DNA of 28,709 nucleotides, taken from positions 1 to 28,709 of the IMG/VR virus record IMGVR_UViG_3300031963_000713; one strand, written 5' to 3'. The notes beneath the pieces are model-generated. The model was given only the letters and a program-made list of their open reading frames with translations. It searched no databases and was not told the DNA's origin. This stretch comes from a virus. Of the stretch, positions 12,996 to 20,457 are shown piece after piece; the first letter of the stretch is position 1; the number at the start of each line of letters is the position of its first letter. The position numbers and the translations under genes are program-made.

Positions 12996-14507
12996 TTAGT
13001 TCTTTTTACTTCTTAAAAAATTATTCCATGCCCTTTTAGCCGCCTGTTTTAAATCATTCTTATCAGTAGCATCTAAACCGTACTTTTTATTTATCCACTC
13101 AATACTGCCATTTTCTTTTAAAATACGGCTTTCAAAAATATAATAAACCCAATTGTCTTTATGCCCGCGTTTGTTTTTCAGTTCCCATAAATCAGCTAAT
13201 GTTTTACTTTTGCCCTGTTCTGATTTCTTAGCCTTTAGTAGTTCATCTAACGTTGTATTATCTTTTACTGCAACGCCTGCAACTTCTTCAATCTGTTGTA
13301 TTTTGATTTCGGGTTTAGCGCCACAGTAAGGGCATTTAGGTTCGGTCTTAATGTAAGTTCTTAAACATTCTGTACAATCGCCGTATTCAGCTTCTAAAGT
13401 TTCAGTATCGCGTTTTTTCTTTTGCACGCCTTCTAATGTCCATTCGCGCGTTTGAAGTGGGTGACCGTGCATTTTCTGATTTCCTACATGGTCCAAAATT
13501 AAACATCGGTTTTTACCTTGCATCGGCCTTAATCCGCGCCCAACTATCTGTAAGTATAAACTAAGCGACATAGTACGTCTAAGCATGCCTACAACGCTAA
13601 CCGCTGGTATATCTGTACCTTCGCTTATGAGGTCACAAAATGTGACCACATGTAGTGCGCCCGAAGCTAAACCATCAAACGCGGCCTTAACTTCATATTC
13701 TTCTAAGTTTCCATGTACCGCAACCGCCTTAAATCCTGCAGCATTAAACGCGGCTGCTACATTTTCAGAATGCTTAATATTTACACACGAATAAATAGCT
13801 GGTTCGCCCGGAGCCAAACGTTTATATTCATCGACTGCATTGCCTGTTATCGCTGGTTTGTCCATTTCCTTAAATAAATCATCCGCTTTGTATTCGCCGT
13901 TCCTATCTTTTTTAATCTTTGTAAAATCCGCCAACGGTTTGAAGTTGTAATACTCAGGCATAACTAAATTACCCATTTGCACTAATTCAGCTGGCAGCGG
14001 TCCTAAAACTAAATCACTAAAAACATCGCCTAATCCTTGCCCATCGCCGCGCCAAGGTGTAGCAGTAACGCCCAGCACAAAAACTTTTTCGCCGTAAAAA
14101 TCCAAAATATCCTTCCATGTTCCCGCATTTGCGTGGTGCGCTTCATCTATTATTAGTAGGTCGGGCGTTGGTACTTCGTTAAGTCTATTTTTAAGGCTTT
14201 GAACGCTGCATACTTGTGCGGGTAAATAATACTGCTTTGGCCTATTACCAGCTATAAAACCATGCTTTAAACCGTATCTTCTGCAACGTTCTGAAATCTG
14301 ATTTACTAAGTTTTTTTTATGAACTAAGAAATAAACGCGTTTGCCTTTTGATATTGATTCTAAAGCCATATAAATAAACGTTTCAGTTTTGCCACCGCCC
14401 GTAGGTAACACAAACAATACTTTACGGTTACCGCTTTTATAACTCTCTCTTATGTCGCTTACGCTTTTCGATTGATATTGCCTTAGCTGTATTGTGTTCA
14501 TTCTCAA
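12996..14507 (-). CDS. SF2 DEAD/DEAH-box helicase with zinc ribbon
   Basis: This 503-aa protein shows superfamily 2 motifs in order: Q-like RQYQSKSV, Walker A LPTGGGKT (34-41), Walker B IIDEAHH (Asp121-His124), motif III VTAT (about 147-150), TFCDLISEGTDIP and motif VI QIVGRGLRPMQG. A zinc ribbon follows (DCTECL, then KCPYCGAKP), then a helical C-terminus. It resembles the type III restriction/RadD-like helicase group common in phages. It probably unwinds or remodels DNA during replication or recombination. The start is at 14507, or two codons later at 14501; both overlap the XRE gene by 65-71 bases. CpG content is normal here, in contrast to the adjacent cassette. Confidence 0.9.
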   Translation of the reverse strand: MRMNTIQLRQYQSKSVSDIRESYKSGNRKVLFVLPTGGGKTETFIYMALESISKGKRVYFLVHKKNLVNQISERCRRYGLKHGFIAGNRPKQYYLPAQVCSVQSLKNRLNEVPTPDLLIIDEAHHANAGTWKDILDFYGEKVFVLGVTATPWRGDGQGLGDVFSDLVLGPLPAELVQMGNLVMPEYYNFKPLADFTKIKKDRNGEYKADDLFKEMDKPAITGNAVDEYKRLAPGEPAIYSCVNIKHSENVAAAFNAAGFKAVAVHGNLEEYEVKAAFDGLASGALHVVTFCDLISEGTDIPAVSVVGMLRRTMSLSLYLQIVGRGLRPMQGKNRCLILDHVGNQKMHGHPLQTREWTLEGVQKKKRDTETLEAEYGDCTECLRTYIKTEPKCPYCGAKPEIKIQQIEEVAGVAVKDNTTLDELLKAKKSEQGKSKTLADLWELKNKRGHKDNWVYYIFESRILKENGSIEWINKKYGLDATDKNDLKQAAKRAWNNFLRSKKN

Positions 14508-14673
14508 GTTTGGTTAATTCAGTTAGCAGTTTATCAAGTATTACTAAAGTTTGCGGTTCTACTTTTTTCCAGTGTTCAACAGTTTGCCGACCTACTTCGG
14601 CACGCCTGCATAATTCCGAAATACTGATGCCTAACATGTCGCATCGAATTGATAATTTTTCAAAAGTTTTCAT
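14437..14673 (-). CDS. XRE-type helix-turn-helix regulator
   Basis: This 78-aa protein has an HTH of XRE type at about residues 14-36 (LGISISELCRRAEVGRQTVE), followed by a Leu-rich helix and a basic tail. It is the first gene of the leftward operon and starts 22 bases beyond a TAACTTTG promoter element. A rightward promoter element lies only 11 bases further on. This placement fits a repressor or switch protein that binds the divergent control region at 14690-14725. The long overlap with the helicase start is unusual but both frames look real. Confidence 0.75.
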   Translation of the reverse strand: MKTFEKLSIRCDMLGISISELCRRAEVGRQTVEHWKKVEPQTLVILDKLLTELTKLENEHNTAKAISIEKRKRHKREL

Positions 14674-14695
14674 ATTTTTTTGTTTAAATGTGATG

Positions 14696-14703
14696 CAAAG
14701 TTA
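14696..14703 (-). promoter_or_regulatory. Minus-strand -7 element TAACTTTG
   Basis: The complement of 14696-14703 reads TAACTTTG, a perfect match to TAnnTTTG, 22 bases before the XRE gene start. The upstream sequence (AAAAAAGG then T-run) resembles the promoters at 5416 and 22353, but the -33 TTTG is missing. Confidence 0.55.
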
Positions 14704-14714
14704 AAAACCTTTTT

Positions 14715-14722
14715 TAAATTTG
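14715..14722 (+). promoter_or_regulatory. Plus-strand -7 element TAAATTTG
   Basis: Positions 14715-14722 read TAAATTTG, a perfect TAnnTTTG, 32 bases before the RecE-like start codon at 14755. The -33 position reads GATG rather than TTTG, as it does at the 16081 element. Together with the opposed 14696 element this makes a compact divergent control region beside an XRE regulator. Confidence 0.5.
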
Positions 14723-14754
14723 TGCTATTATTTAATAAAATATTTTTAAAATTT

Positions 14755-15510
14755 ATGACAAACCAAGAGTATCACAGAAAAACTGACTTCATTAGCAAGT
14801 CACTTTTAGACTTAGTACATAAGTCACCAGCGCACTACAAAGCCTATATAGAAGGTGAAAAACAAGCGCCAACATCAGCCATGAATTTAGGGTCATTAGT
14901 TCATAGCGTTGTATTTGACCAAAACAATTACGCCGTTATGCCCGAATGCGACCGCCGTACTAAAGAAGGTAAAGCTATCTACGAATCGTTTTTAGCTGAA
15001 TCTGAAGGTAAAGAATTATTCGTGTCGGCTAAAGATTACGAATTAGCACTAAACATTCGAAACGCTGTTTTAGCACATCCGAAGGCGGCGTTACTTTTAG
15101 AACACGGCCAAGCGGAACTACCTATATTTGGAAAAATCGCAGAACTTGACGCAAAGTGCAAAGTAGATTTTCTAAACACTAAGTACAATGTTTGTATAGA
15201 CCTTAAAACAACGGTCAGTTCTGCACCGGGCGAATTTTCTAAAAGCATCTACAATTACCGTTATCATGTCCAAGCGGCGTTTTACATGGACCTAACAAAG
15301 GCCGAACGCTTTATATTTATAGCAGTAGAAAAGGAAGCGCCGTTTAATGTAGAACTTTACGAATTAGATAATGATGCTATCGAACGCGGCCGACAAGAAT
15401 ATTTAGCCGATATCGAAACACTTAAAAAATGCAAAGAATCAAATAATTTTCACGGCTATACAACTGATAACAAAATACATATTATTTCATTGCCTACATG
15501 GGCTAAATAA
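14755..15510 (+). CDS. RecE/exonuclease VIII-like PD-(D/E)XK exonuclease
   Basis: This 251-aa protein starts at ATG 14755, giving MTNQEYHRKTDFISKS. The frame is open upstream to 14680, but that would cross the promoter. LLDLVHKSPAHYKAYIEG and NLGSLVHSVVFD (His50) are typical of the RecE/phage exonuclease (DUF3799) family. The active site is KVDFL (Asp138), then CIDLKTT (Asp149-x-Lys151), then HVQAAFYMD (Gln173). It would resect dsDNA ends 5' to 3' and hand ssDNA to the annealing protein encoded 30 bases downstream. Together they form a two-component phage recombination system. Confidence 0.88.
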   Translation: MTNQEYHRKTDFISKSLLDLVHKSPAHYKAYIEGEKQAPTSAMNLGSLVHSVVFDQNNYAVMPECDRRTKEGKAIYESFLAESEGKELFVSAKDYELALNIRNAVLAHPKAALLLEHGQAELPIFGKIAELDAKCKVDFLNTKYNVCIDLKTTVSSAPGEFSKSIYNYRYHVQAAFYMDLTKAERFIFIAVEKEAPFNVELYELDNDAIERGRQEYLADIETLKKCKESNNFHGYTTDNKIHIISLPTWAK

Positions 15511-15540
15511 CTAATTCATCACTTTATAATAACTTTAATC

Positions 15541-16074
15541 ATGCAACAATTAACAAAACTGCCAACACTTCAAGAACTATTAGTAGAAAATGAAGATAGC
15601 CTAAAGCAAAACGCGCTAACAGTATTATTGAATCAAGACCCGCCCGCTAAGTGGTTAGTTCAGCATCCGATGATTCGCGATTATAGATACATACCTATTG
15701 AGAAAATAGAATATCTTTTAACGCGCATTTTCGGGAACTTTAACGTAGAAATACGCGGCACTCAGATAGTAGCTAATTCAGTTGTTGTAACTGTAAGGCT
15801 GCATGTAAATAACCCGATAAGCGGCGAACCAATGTGGCAAGATGGCATAGGCGCTGCACCGATACAAACAGATAAGGGCGCTGGTGCTACTGATTGGAAT
15901 GCCGTAAAAACCGATGGTGTGCAAAAAGCTGCACCCGCCGCCGAAACATACGCCGTTAAAGATGCAGCCGAAAAGTTTGGTAAAATATTCGGGCGCGATG
16001 TTAGCCGTAAAAGTTCAATGAATTATACTGACTTGCTGAAAAAATCAAGTTTAAATGATGAATTAGAAAAATAA
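15541..16074 (+). CDS. Single-strand annealing protein, Rad52-like
   Basis: This 177-aa protein follows the RecE-like exonuclease by 30 bases. YRYIPIEKIEYLLTRIFG, then VVVTVRLHVNNPISGEPMWQ, and the segment AETYAVKDAAEKFGKIFGRD resemble Rad52-type annealing proteins, with the last in the place of the conserved 'TDAxKRAxRxFG' helix. Such proteins anneal complementary strands during phage recombination and repair. The C-terminus is helical and basic to acidic (LLKKSSLNDELEK). The Rad52-like call is from these motifs and from context; a RecT/Red-beta-like family cannot be ruled out. Confidence 0.75.
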   Translation: MQQLTKLPTLQELLVENEDSLKQNALTVLLNQDPPAKWLVQHPMIRDYRYIPIEKIEYLLTRIFGNFNVEIRGTQIVANSVVVTVRLHVNNPISGEPMWQDGIGAAPIQTDKGAGATDWNAVKTDGVQKAAPAAETYAVKDAAEKFGKIFGRDVSRKSSMNYTDLLKKSSLNDELEK

Positions 16075-16080
16075 AAGTGG

Positions 16081-16088
16081 TATATTTG
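16081..16088 (+). promoter_or_regulatory. Plus-strand -7 element TATATTTG
   Basis: TATATTTG lies 6 bases after the annealing-protein stop and is a perfect TAnnTTTG match. The -33 position reads GATG. A transcript would begin near 16092-16095, right at the first hairpin of the structured RNA. A related-looking AAAGTGGT-rich stretch precedes the terminase genes near 17645. Confidence 0.55.
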
Positions 16089-16091
16089 CGT

Positions 16092-16185
16092 ATGTTCTGC
16101 AACCACAGAAAGAACTAAAAGATATTTAAAGCCCTGAATGATATAGGTCGTGGTTGCCCTATTGATTTCGGGGCTTAGTTTTTTT
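16092..16185 (+). ncRNA. Structured RNA with predicted kissing loop
   Basis: About 94 nt lie between the annealing protein and the CoiA-like gene. Hairpin 1 is UUCUG (16095-16099), loop CAACCA, CAGAA (16106-16110). The terminal structure has a 10-bp outer stem (16129-16138 with 16167-16176, one G-U pair), an inner 5-bp stem AUAGG/CCUAU, and a 10-nt loop containing UGGUUG, exactly complementary to the hairpin-1 loop. The complement extends to 8 nt (GCAACCAC with GUGGUUGC). Seven U residues follow. It may be a phage small RNA or a transcription-attenuating leader of the next gene. It is non-coding in all frames by eye and not recognised as a known class. Confidence 0.6.
16129..16185 (+). terminator. 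Terminator at the end of the structured RNA
   Basis: The 10-bp stem AAGCCCUGAA/UUCGGGGCUU, with its inner stem-loop, is followed by AG and seven T residues (16179-16185). It can end either the exonuclease/annealing operon or a separate small RNA. It lies 12 bases before the next start codon, which suggests attenuation. Confidence 0.75.
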
Positions 16186-16197
16186 AAAAAATTTACA

Positions 16198-16992
16198 ATG
16201 CATGAAATAAAATATGCCTATGCTAAAAATGAGCAAAATATATATGTTTTTATAAATGACATAAACCAAAATAATAGATATGAATTTTATTATTTACTGT
16301 CAGATAAAGGCGATAAAATACAAATGATACCAGTAATAAATGGTGAAAGGCAAAAACATTTTAGGACTAAATCAGATGCAGTTGCAGTAGGTATGTCAGC
16401 CGAACACTTAAATTTGATTGCTAAGTTATGCGATGAAAAACAATTTTATTGTAAAGACTTAGATTTGCATGTTACTGCAAAACGCGCTAAAGATGAACAT
16501 ACTTTAGAAGATATAAACAGGCGTGTTGATGTTGCATACTTTGATGATAATGATGATTTTTTATGCGGCATTGAAGTAGTACACACAAATGACATAAATT
16601 ATAGTAAATTAAAAGATATACACCAATCGGATTATTTAATATTTAAAGTTTATACTTATGCTCCAGAAAGATTTAAATTTGTTAATAATACAAAAATTGA
16701 AACAGAAACAAATCGACAAGTTATTAGAGGATTCGAAGAAGAAATCCAAAAATCAAAAACAGATGGAATTGGAGAAGATGAAAAATTATTATACATACTT
16801 AAAGAAGATTCACGAAAGTTATTTAAAGAAATATATCCAATGCGAAACAAGCACAATATCGGATTGTCTTTCAATGATTCACTCAGACAATTTAAAGTTA
16901 GACTGCAACAAACTGAGGGCGAGGGAGGCGAACTTATTAGAAACATTGAACGGCTTACAAAACAGATAAATCAATTTCATACAACCCAATGA
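16198..16992 (+). CDS. CoiA-like putative nuclease
   Basis: This 264-aa protein starts at ATG 16198; upstream codons of the open frame lie in the terminator. It resembles competence protein CoiA: a short beta-rich N-terminal part, RQKHFRTKSD (His54-Phe-Arg), then SAEHLNLIAKL in place of the E-x3-H-x3-K helix. The nuclease-like core is NRRVDVAYFDDNDDFLCGIE followed by VVHTN (Asp111, Glu126). The usual CPxCG zinc ribbon is absent (YYLLSDKGDK instead). The C-terminal 100 residues are charged coiled coil. CoiA-type proteins are PD-(D/E)XK-like and act on recombination intermediates, which suits the recombination neighbours. Its stop overlaps the HNH-like start (ATGA). Confidence 0.6.
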   Translation: MHEIKYAYAKNEQNIYVFINDINQNNRYEFYYLLSDKGDKIQMIPVINGERQKHFRTKSDAVAVGMSAEHLNLIAKLCDEKQFYCKDLDLHVTAKRAKDEHTLEDINRRVDVAYFDDNDDFLCGIEVVHTNDINYSKLKDIHQSDYLIFKVYTYAPERFKFVNNTKIETETNRQVIRGFEEEIQKSKTDGIGEDEKLLYILKEDSRKLFKEIYPMRNKHNIGLSFNDSLRQFKVRLQQTEGEGGELIRNIERLTKQINQFHTTQ

Positions 16993-17258
16993 AACTACTT
17001 CAAATATTCAAACGCAGCCTTTGCGCTGACTACATTATGTTAGATGATTCTGATTATGATAAATGCCAAAACCACCGATGGCATTATAAAAAAAACAGGG
17101 TTATTAGTAATACTGGCGTTCTATTACATCATGTATTATTCCCGCTTAAAAACCATGATTTAAAGTACACTATGACTTTTTTAGATGGCAACCCGTTGAA
17201 CTATCAAAAAGAAAATATTGAATTTTCACATCGTAAAGTTTTAAAGTCTGAAAACTAA
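16989..17258 (+). CDS. Degenerate HNH-type protein
   Basis: This 89-aa protein reads like the HNH/AP2-type small homing nucleases: YIMLDDSDYDKCQNHRWHYK, then LLHHVLFPLKNHD, then FLDGNPLNYQKENIEF. The usual signature 'D-H-x-DGN-x-LDN-xx-NL' is altered, with TFLDGN in place of DHxDGN. One catalytic His is therefore missing, although His-His (LLHH) is present earlier. It is probably inactive or a DNA-binding remnant. It starts inside the end of the CoiA-like gene (ATGA) and is followed by a terminator. Confidence 0.6.
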   Translation: MKLLQIFKRSLCADYIMLDDSDYDKCQNHRWHYKKNRVISNTGVLLHHVLFPLKNHDLKYTMTFLDGNPLNYQKENIEFSHRKVLKSEN

Positions 17259-17291
17259 TACTTACTTTTGCCTTAACTGCGGTTTGCCGCT

Positions 17292-17323
17292 AACCGCTGT
17301 TCAACAAGTGCAGCGGTTTTTTT
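17292..17323 (+). terminator. Rho-independent terminator with competing hairpin
   Basis: An 8-bp stem AACCGCTG (17292-17299)/CAGCGGTT (17311-17318) with an 11-nt loop is followed by T residues to 17323. An upstream GCGGTT (17279-17284) can pair with AACCGC (17292-17297), which would disrupt the terminator. It ends the rightward recombination operon before the repeat-rich region. Confidence 0.8.
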
Positions 17324-17331
17324 ATTTGAAA

Positions 17332-17603
17332 TGTTAACACACGTTACACAGCATGTAACACTTAAACGATTGATTCTTAACTTTGTTACGCTGTTAACAC
17401 CTGTTACGGGGTTTTTCTCACATATACGCATACACATGCGTAGTTAAACTTAAAATACATATGTGTGTAGAATATAGTGTAACAGGTGTAAACATGTAAC
17501 ATCTTATGTATATCAATAAGTTATGTGTTACACTTAATGTAACAACTGTTAACAATAATAATAATAATATAAATAATAATACTAATAATAATATAGATAT
17601 AGT
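17332..17603. repeat. Iteron-like cluster, dyad and AT-rich tract (candidate origin or packaging site)
   Basis: Twelve related motifs occur between 17332 and 17554. TGTTAACA lies at 17332, 17392 and 17547. TGTAACA or TGTTACA forms lie at 17342, 17354, 17384, 17402, 17478, 17495, 17526 and 17538, and TGTAAACA at 17487. CTGTTAACACCTGTTAC (17391-17407) is nearly the inverted copy of TGTAACAGGTGTAAACA (17478-17494). Between them lies TACGCAT-ACAC-ATGCGTA (17425-17442). An AAT-repeat tract (17553-17603) follows. No gene is visible. The layout fits an iteron-type replication origin with an unwinding region; a terminase recognition site or repressor operator array are alternatives. Confidence 0.7.
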
Positions 17604-17705
17604 CTTAAAACGTATTTAAACGGCTTTTTAAGGCATTTTTATATTAAAGTGGTGTATAGATATCAAAAGTTATTAAAAGTTTCTTAAAACGAAAAATATA
17701 AACAA

Positions 17706-18125
17706 ATGGGTAGGCATTTAAAATATAAAACAACTGAAGAATTGCAATCTGCTATAAATTATTATTTCAGACGTTGTGATTCGAATCAAGAAGAATTTAT
17801 TAGTAAAGATGGCGAAACTTTTACTAAAACAGTTCCCGTGCCTTATACAGTTGAAGGTATTTGCGAAGTATTAGGTATAACAAGACAAACACTTTTAAAC
17901 TACGAAAAAGCAGAGGGTTATGAAGTTTTTTTTGACACAATAGAAAAGGCAAAAGCAAAAGTTTTAACTAATACAATGGAACGTGCGTTGTCAGGTAAGA
18001 ATAATCCTGCCGTTGCTATATTTTCGCTTGTTAATAATTATGGTTACAAAAACGCAAATCATAAGGAAACAACCGAGGACGATAAAAACATTAACATAAA
18101 CATTCAGTACCCACCTGATAAATAG
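17706..18125 (+). CDS. Terminase small subunit
   Basis: This 139-aa protein begins MGRHLKYKTTEELQSAINYYF and has VPYTVEGICEVLGITRQTLL (an HTH) followed by FFDTIEKAKAKV and GKNNPAVAIFSLVNNYGYKN. This is the DNA-packaging small-terminase family of the P22 gp3/Terminase_5-like type. It recognises the packaging site and regulates the large subunit. It lies right after the repeat region and its stop (TAG) overlaps the GTG start of the large subunit. The family assignment is confident. Confidence 0.9.
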   Translation: MGRHLKYKTTEELQSAINYYFRRCDSNQEEFISKDGETFTKTVPVPYTVEGICEVLGITRQTLLNYEKAEGYEVFFDTIEKAKAKVLTNTMERALSGKNNPAVAIFSLVNNYGYKNANHKETTEDDKNININIQYPPDK

Positions 18126-19576
18126 TGCCTCGAAATATCGATATAACACTATACAGACCGCATATAGGGCAACAGCGCATTTTAAACAATAAGCGCCGTT
18201 TCAATTGTATAGTGTGTGCGCGGCGATTTGGCAAAACTGAATTGATTACATCGGTTGCGTTACCGCTTATAAGTCCTGCAGTATTCGAAGGTAAGTTTGT
18301 AGGTATATTTGTGGATGACTTTAAAGATTTCGCGCAATCCTGGGCAAAGATAGTTGATACTTATAAGCTAAGTAATGAGGGCGGCATTATATCGCATAAA
18401 GATGAAACATCAAAGATAATTCAGTTTTTAAACGGCGGCGTTTTAGAAGTGTGGTCCATTGGCGATGAAGGGCGAAAAGACAAAGGGCGCGGGCGAAAAT
18501 ATCACCGCGTTATATATGAAGAAACGCAAAAGATACCAAGCCATATATTAGAGTATCATTGGAAAACTGTTGCCCGCCCTACCTTGACTGACTTCAAAGG
18601 TGAGGCGTTTTTCATTGGTACCGCTGCAGGTAAAGACAACTATTGGTACGAACTATGTAGAAACGGCGCTATTGCCGGGCAAGTAGAACGCAACTGTTAC
18701 GGCGATATTGATTTACCGCAATCTGAAAACGGCAGCGAAAGTTGGATAACCTTTCGAATGGAAACAACCGATAACCCTGCAATTGACCCAGCTGAGGTAG
18801 CCGATGCCAGCCGCGACCTTGACCGCCTTACGTTTGAACAGGAATACAAATCTGTATTTGTTGATTATTCAGGTGAAGCATGGGTGTACGTTCTAAAGGA
18901 TAAAAGCATTCAGCAAAAAGTATTTCAGCAATCAAAAAAAATCAGCTGGGAAACTGAACAGATTTATGTTAGTTTTGACTTTAACAAAATACCTATGACC
19001 GCGGCGGTGATGAAAAAAACAACATTATCACCCGACCTATCAGCACGTTCTCGTTATCGCTATGGTGTGCATATTATTAAAGAATTTAAGATAGGTTCAG
19101 AGGAACGCGGTGAAGCATCAATATATGATACATGCCAAGCGTTTAGGGAATGGGTATTTTCAGAAACAAATAAGAAAATAGGGCGCTGGTCCGATACTGC
19201 CATTTATCCCTGCACTATTCCGCTACTGATTACAGGCGATGCGAGTGGTGATAGGTCCGATGGTAGGCAGCGCGTTTCTAAAACTTACTACGAAATAATA
19301 CAAGAAGAACTGCAACTACCAGCGCGTTTTTTTGTAGTGCCTAAAGCGAATCCGCTGCATGCTGAAAGTTACGTTCAAACAAATACTATTATAAGCATGT
19401 GCCCCGATTTTCAAATCTATGAAGATAAATGCCCGGGCTTGCGTATGGACTGTTTACGTATCAAATCCGATAACAGCCGCCGAATCATTAAAGGCAAAGG
19501 CGAAGAACGCCAAGCGGACTTATTAGATAACCTTAGATACTTGCTTAATACTTTTTGTCAAGATATAAAACTGTAA
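18125..19576 (+). CDS. Terminase large subunit
   Basis: This 483-aa protein uses a GTG start overlapping the small-subunit stop. The ATPase has Walker A CARRFGKT (31-38) and Walker B RVIYEE (Glu132-Glu133). The nuclease domain has YVSFDFN (Asp285), LITGDASGD (Asp372) and ERQADLLDNLRYLL (Asp465/Asp468), the three-acid RNase H-like set. It would translocate DNA into the procapsid and cut concatemers. CpG content is normal throughout. No portal gene follows, which is unusual. Confidence 0.95.
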   Translation: MPRNIDITLYRPHIGQQRILNNKRRFNCIVCARRFGKTELITSVALPLISPAVFEGKFVGIFVDDFKDFAQSWAKIVDTYKLSNEGGIISHKDETSKIIQFLNGGVLEVWSIGDEGRKDKGRGRKYHRVIYEETQKIPSHILEYHWKTVARPTLTDFKGEAFFIGTAAGKDNYWYELCRNGAIAGQVERNCYGDIDLPQSENGSESWITFRMETTDNPAIDPAEVADASRDLDRLTFEQEYKSVFVDYSGEAWVYVLKDKSIQQKVFQQSKKISWETEQIYVSFDFNKIPMTAAVMKKTTLSPDLSARSRYRYGVHIIKEFKIGSEERGEASIYDTCQAFREWVFSETNKKIGRWSDTAIYPCTIPLLITGDASGDRSDGRQRVSKTYYEIIQEELQLPARFFVVPKANPLHAESYVQTNTIISMCPDFQIYEDKCPGLRMDCLRIKSDNSRRIIKGKGEERQADLLDNLRYLLNTFCQDIKL

Positions 19577-19620
19577 CATATCGTTGACACCAACGAAATG
19601 GTAACCTTAAACTATGACCC

Positions 19621-20457
19621 ATGATTTACCGCCCCAAAATTAAAGTACATTCAGAATCTGAAATTGAATATTGGAAAAACCTAATAAATCAAAAGCGTTA
19701 TCAAAACAAAACCCTTCAGCGCTGGTTAGTTGTTTCAGATGTTCATAGGCCGTTTCATAATCAGATACTTTGGCAAAAACTACTAAGGCTAATAAGCGAA
19801 TTAGGCACGAATCTTCACGGCATTGTATTAGCTGGTGATTATTTAGATTTATATACCCTTGGTTCATATAACGCCGAATCATTGGCCAACTTATCGGGGC
19901 TAACACTACAAGATGAGTACATAGATGGGCTACAGGGTATTGACGATATTAACAGCGCGTTCAAAGGTGCTAAAAAATATTTCTTATTTGGCAATCATGA
20001 AGACAGATACTTTAGGCATATCAAAGAAAAGGATAACGCAAAGTACGGCGGCGCATTGATTAACCCAACTGAAGCGCTATATCTTCACGAACGCGAATGG
20101 GAGGTTAAAACAGATTGGCAGTCGGACTATTTCACATTAGGCAAACACTTAGATATAGTACACGGTGTTTATACATCTATTCATGCTGCAAAGGCGCATT
20201 TAGATAAAACGCAGCACTCGGTAATGTTTGGACATACGCACCGCGTTCAATGTTACCATACCGGGAACAAAGCAGCCTTCAACATCGGCGGTTTATTCGA
20301 TATCAAATCTAAAGGTTTTACCTATATGCCGCGCTTTCAACGCCAACTGTGGGCAAATGGTTTCGCCATCGTCAATATAAATGACAATGGCGATTTTTAC
20401 GTAGAACAAGTTAATGTATGGGCTGATAAGTTTTTAGCAAACGGTAAGATGTATTAG
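19621..20457 (+). CDS. Calcineurin-like metallophosphoesterase
   Basis: This 278-aa protein has all motifs of the calcineurin-like family: VVSDVHRPF (Asp40, His42), GDYLD (Asp73), FGNHEDRY (Asn125-His126), DIVHG (His181) and FGHTHR (His205-His207). It needs two metal ions and could hydrolyse phosphodiesters in nucleotides or nucleic acid. It lies 44 bases after the large terminase and converges with the 20454-20837 gene. Its role in the phage is unknown; DNA-end processing at packaging is one option. Confidence 0.9.
   Translation: MIYRPKIKVHSESEIEYWKNLINQKRYQNKTLQRWLVVSDVHRPFHNQILWQKLLRLISELGTNLHGIVLAGDYLDLYTLGSYNAESLANLSGLTLQDEYIDGLQGIDDINSAFKGAKKYFLFGNHEDRYFRHIKEKDNAKYGGALINPTEALYLHEREWEVKTDWQSDYFTLGKHLDIVHGVYTSIHAAKAHLDKTQHSVMFGHTHRVQCYHTGNKAAFNIGGLFDIKSKGFTYMPRFQRQLWANGFAIVNINDNGDFYVEQVNVWADKFLANGKMY

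Noticed and set aside
16658-16969. 103-aa Lys-rich plus-strand frame inside the CoiA-like gene
   Set aside because: It is a +1 frame shadow produced by the Lys/Glu-rich coiled-coil coding sequence.
17553-17603. AAT trinucleotide tract as a coding repeat or sequencing artefact
   Set aside because: No frame runs through it and it is imperfect. It is better read as an AT-rich part of the control region.
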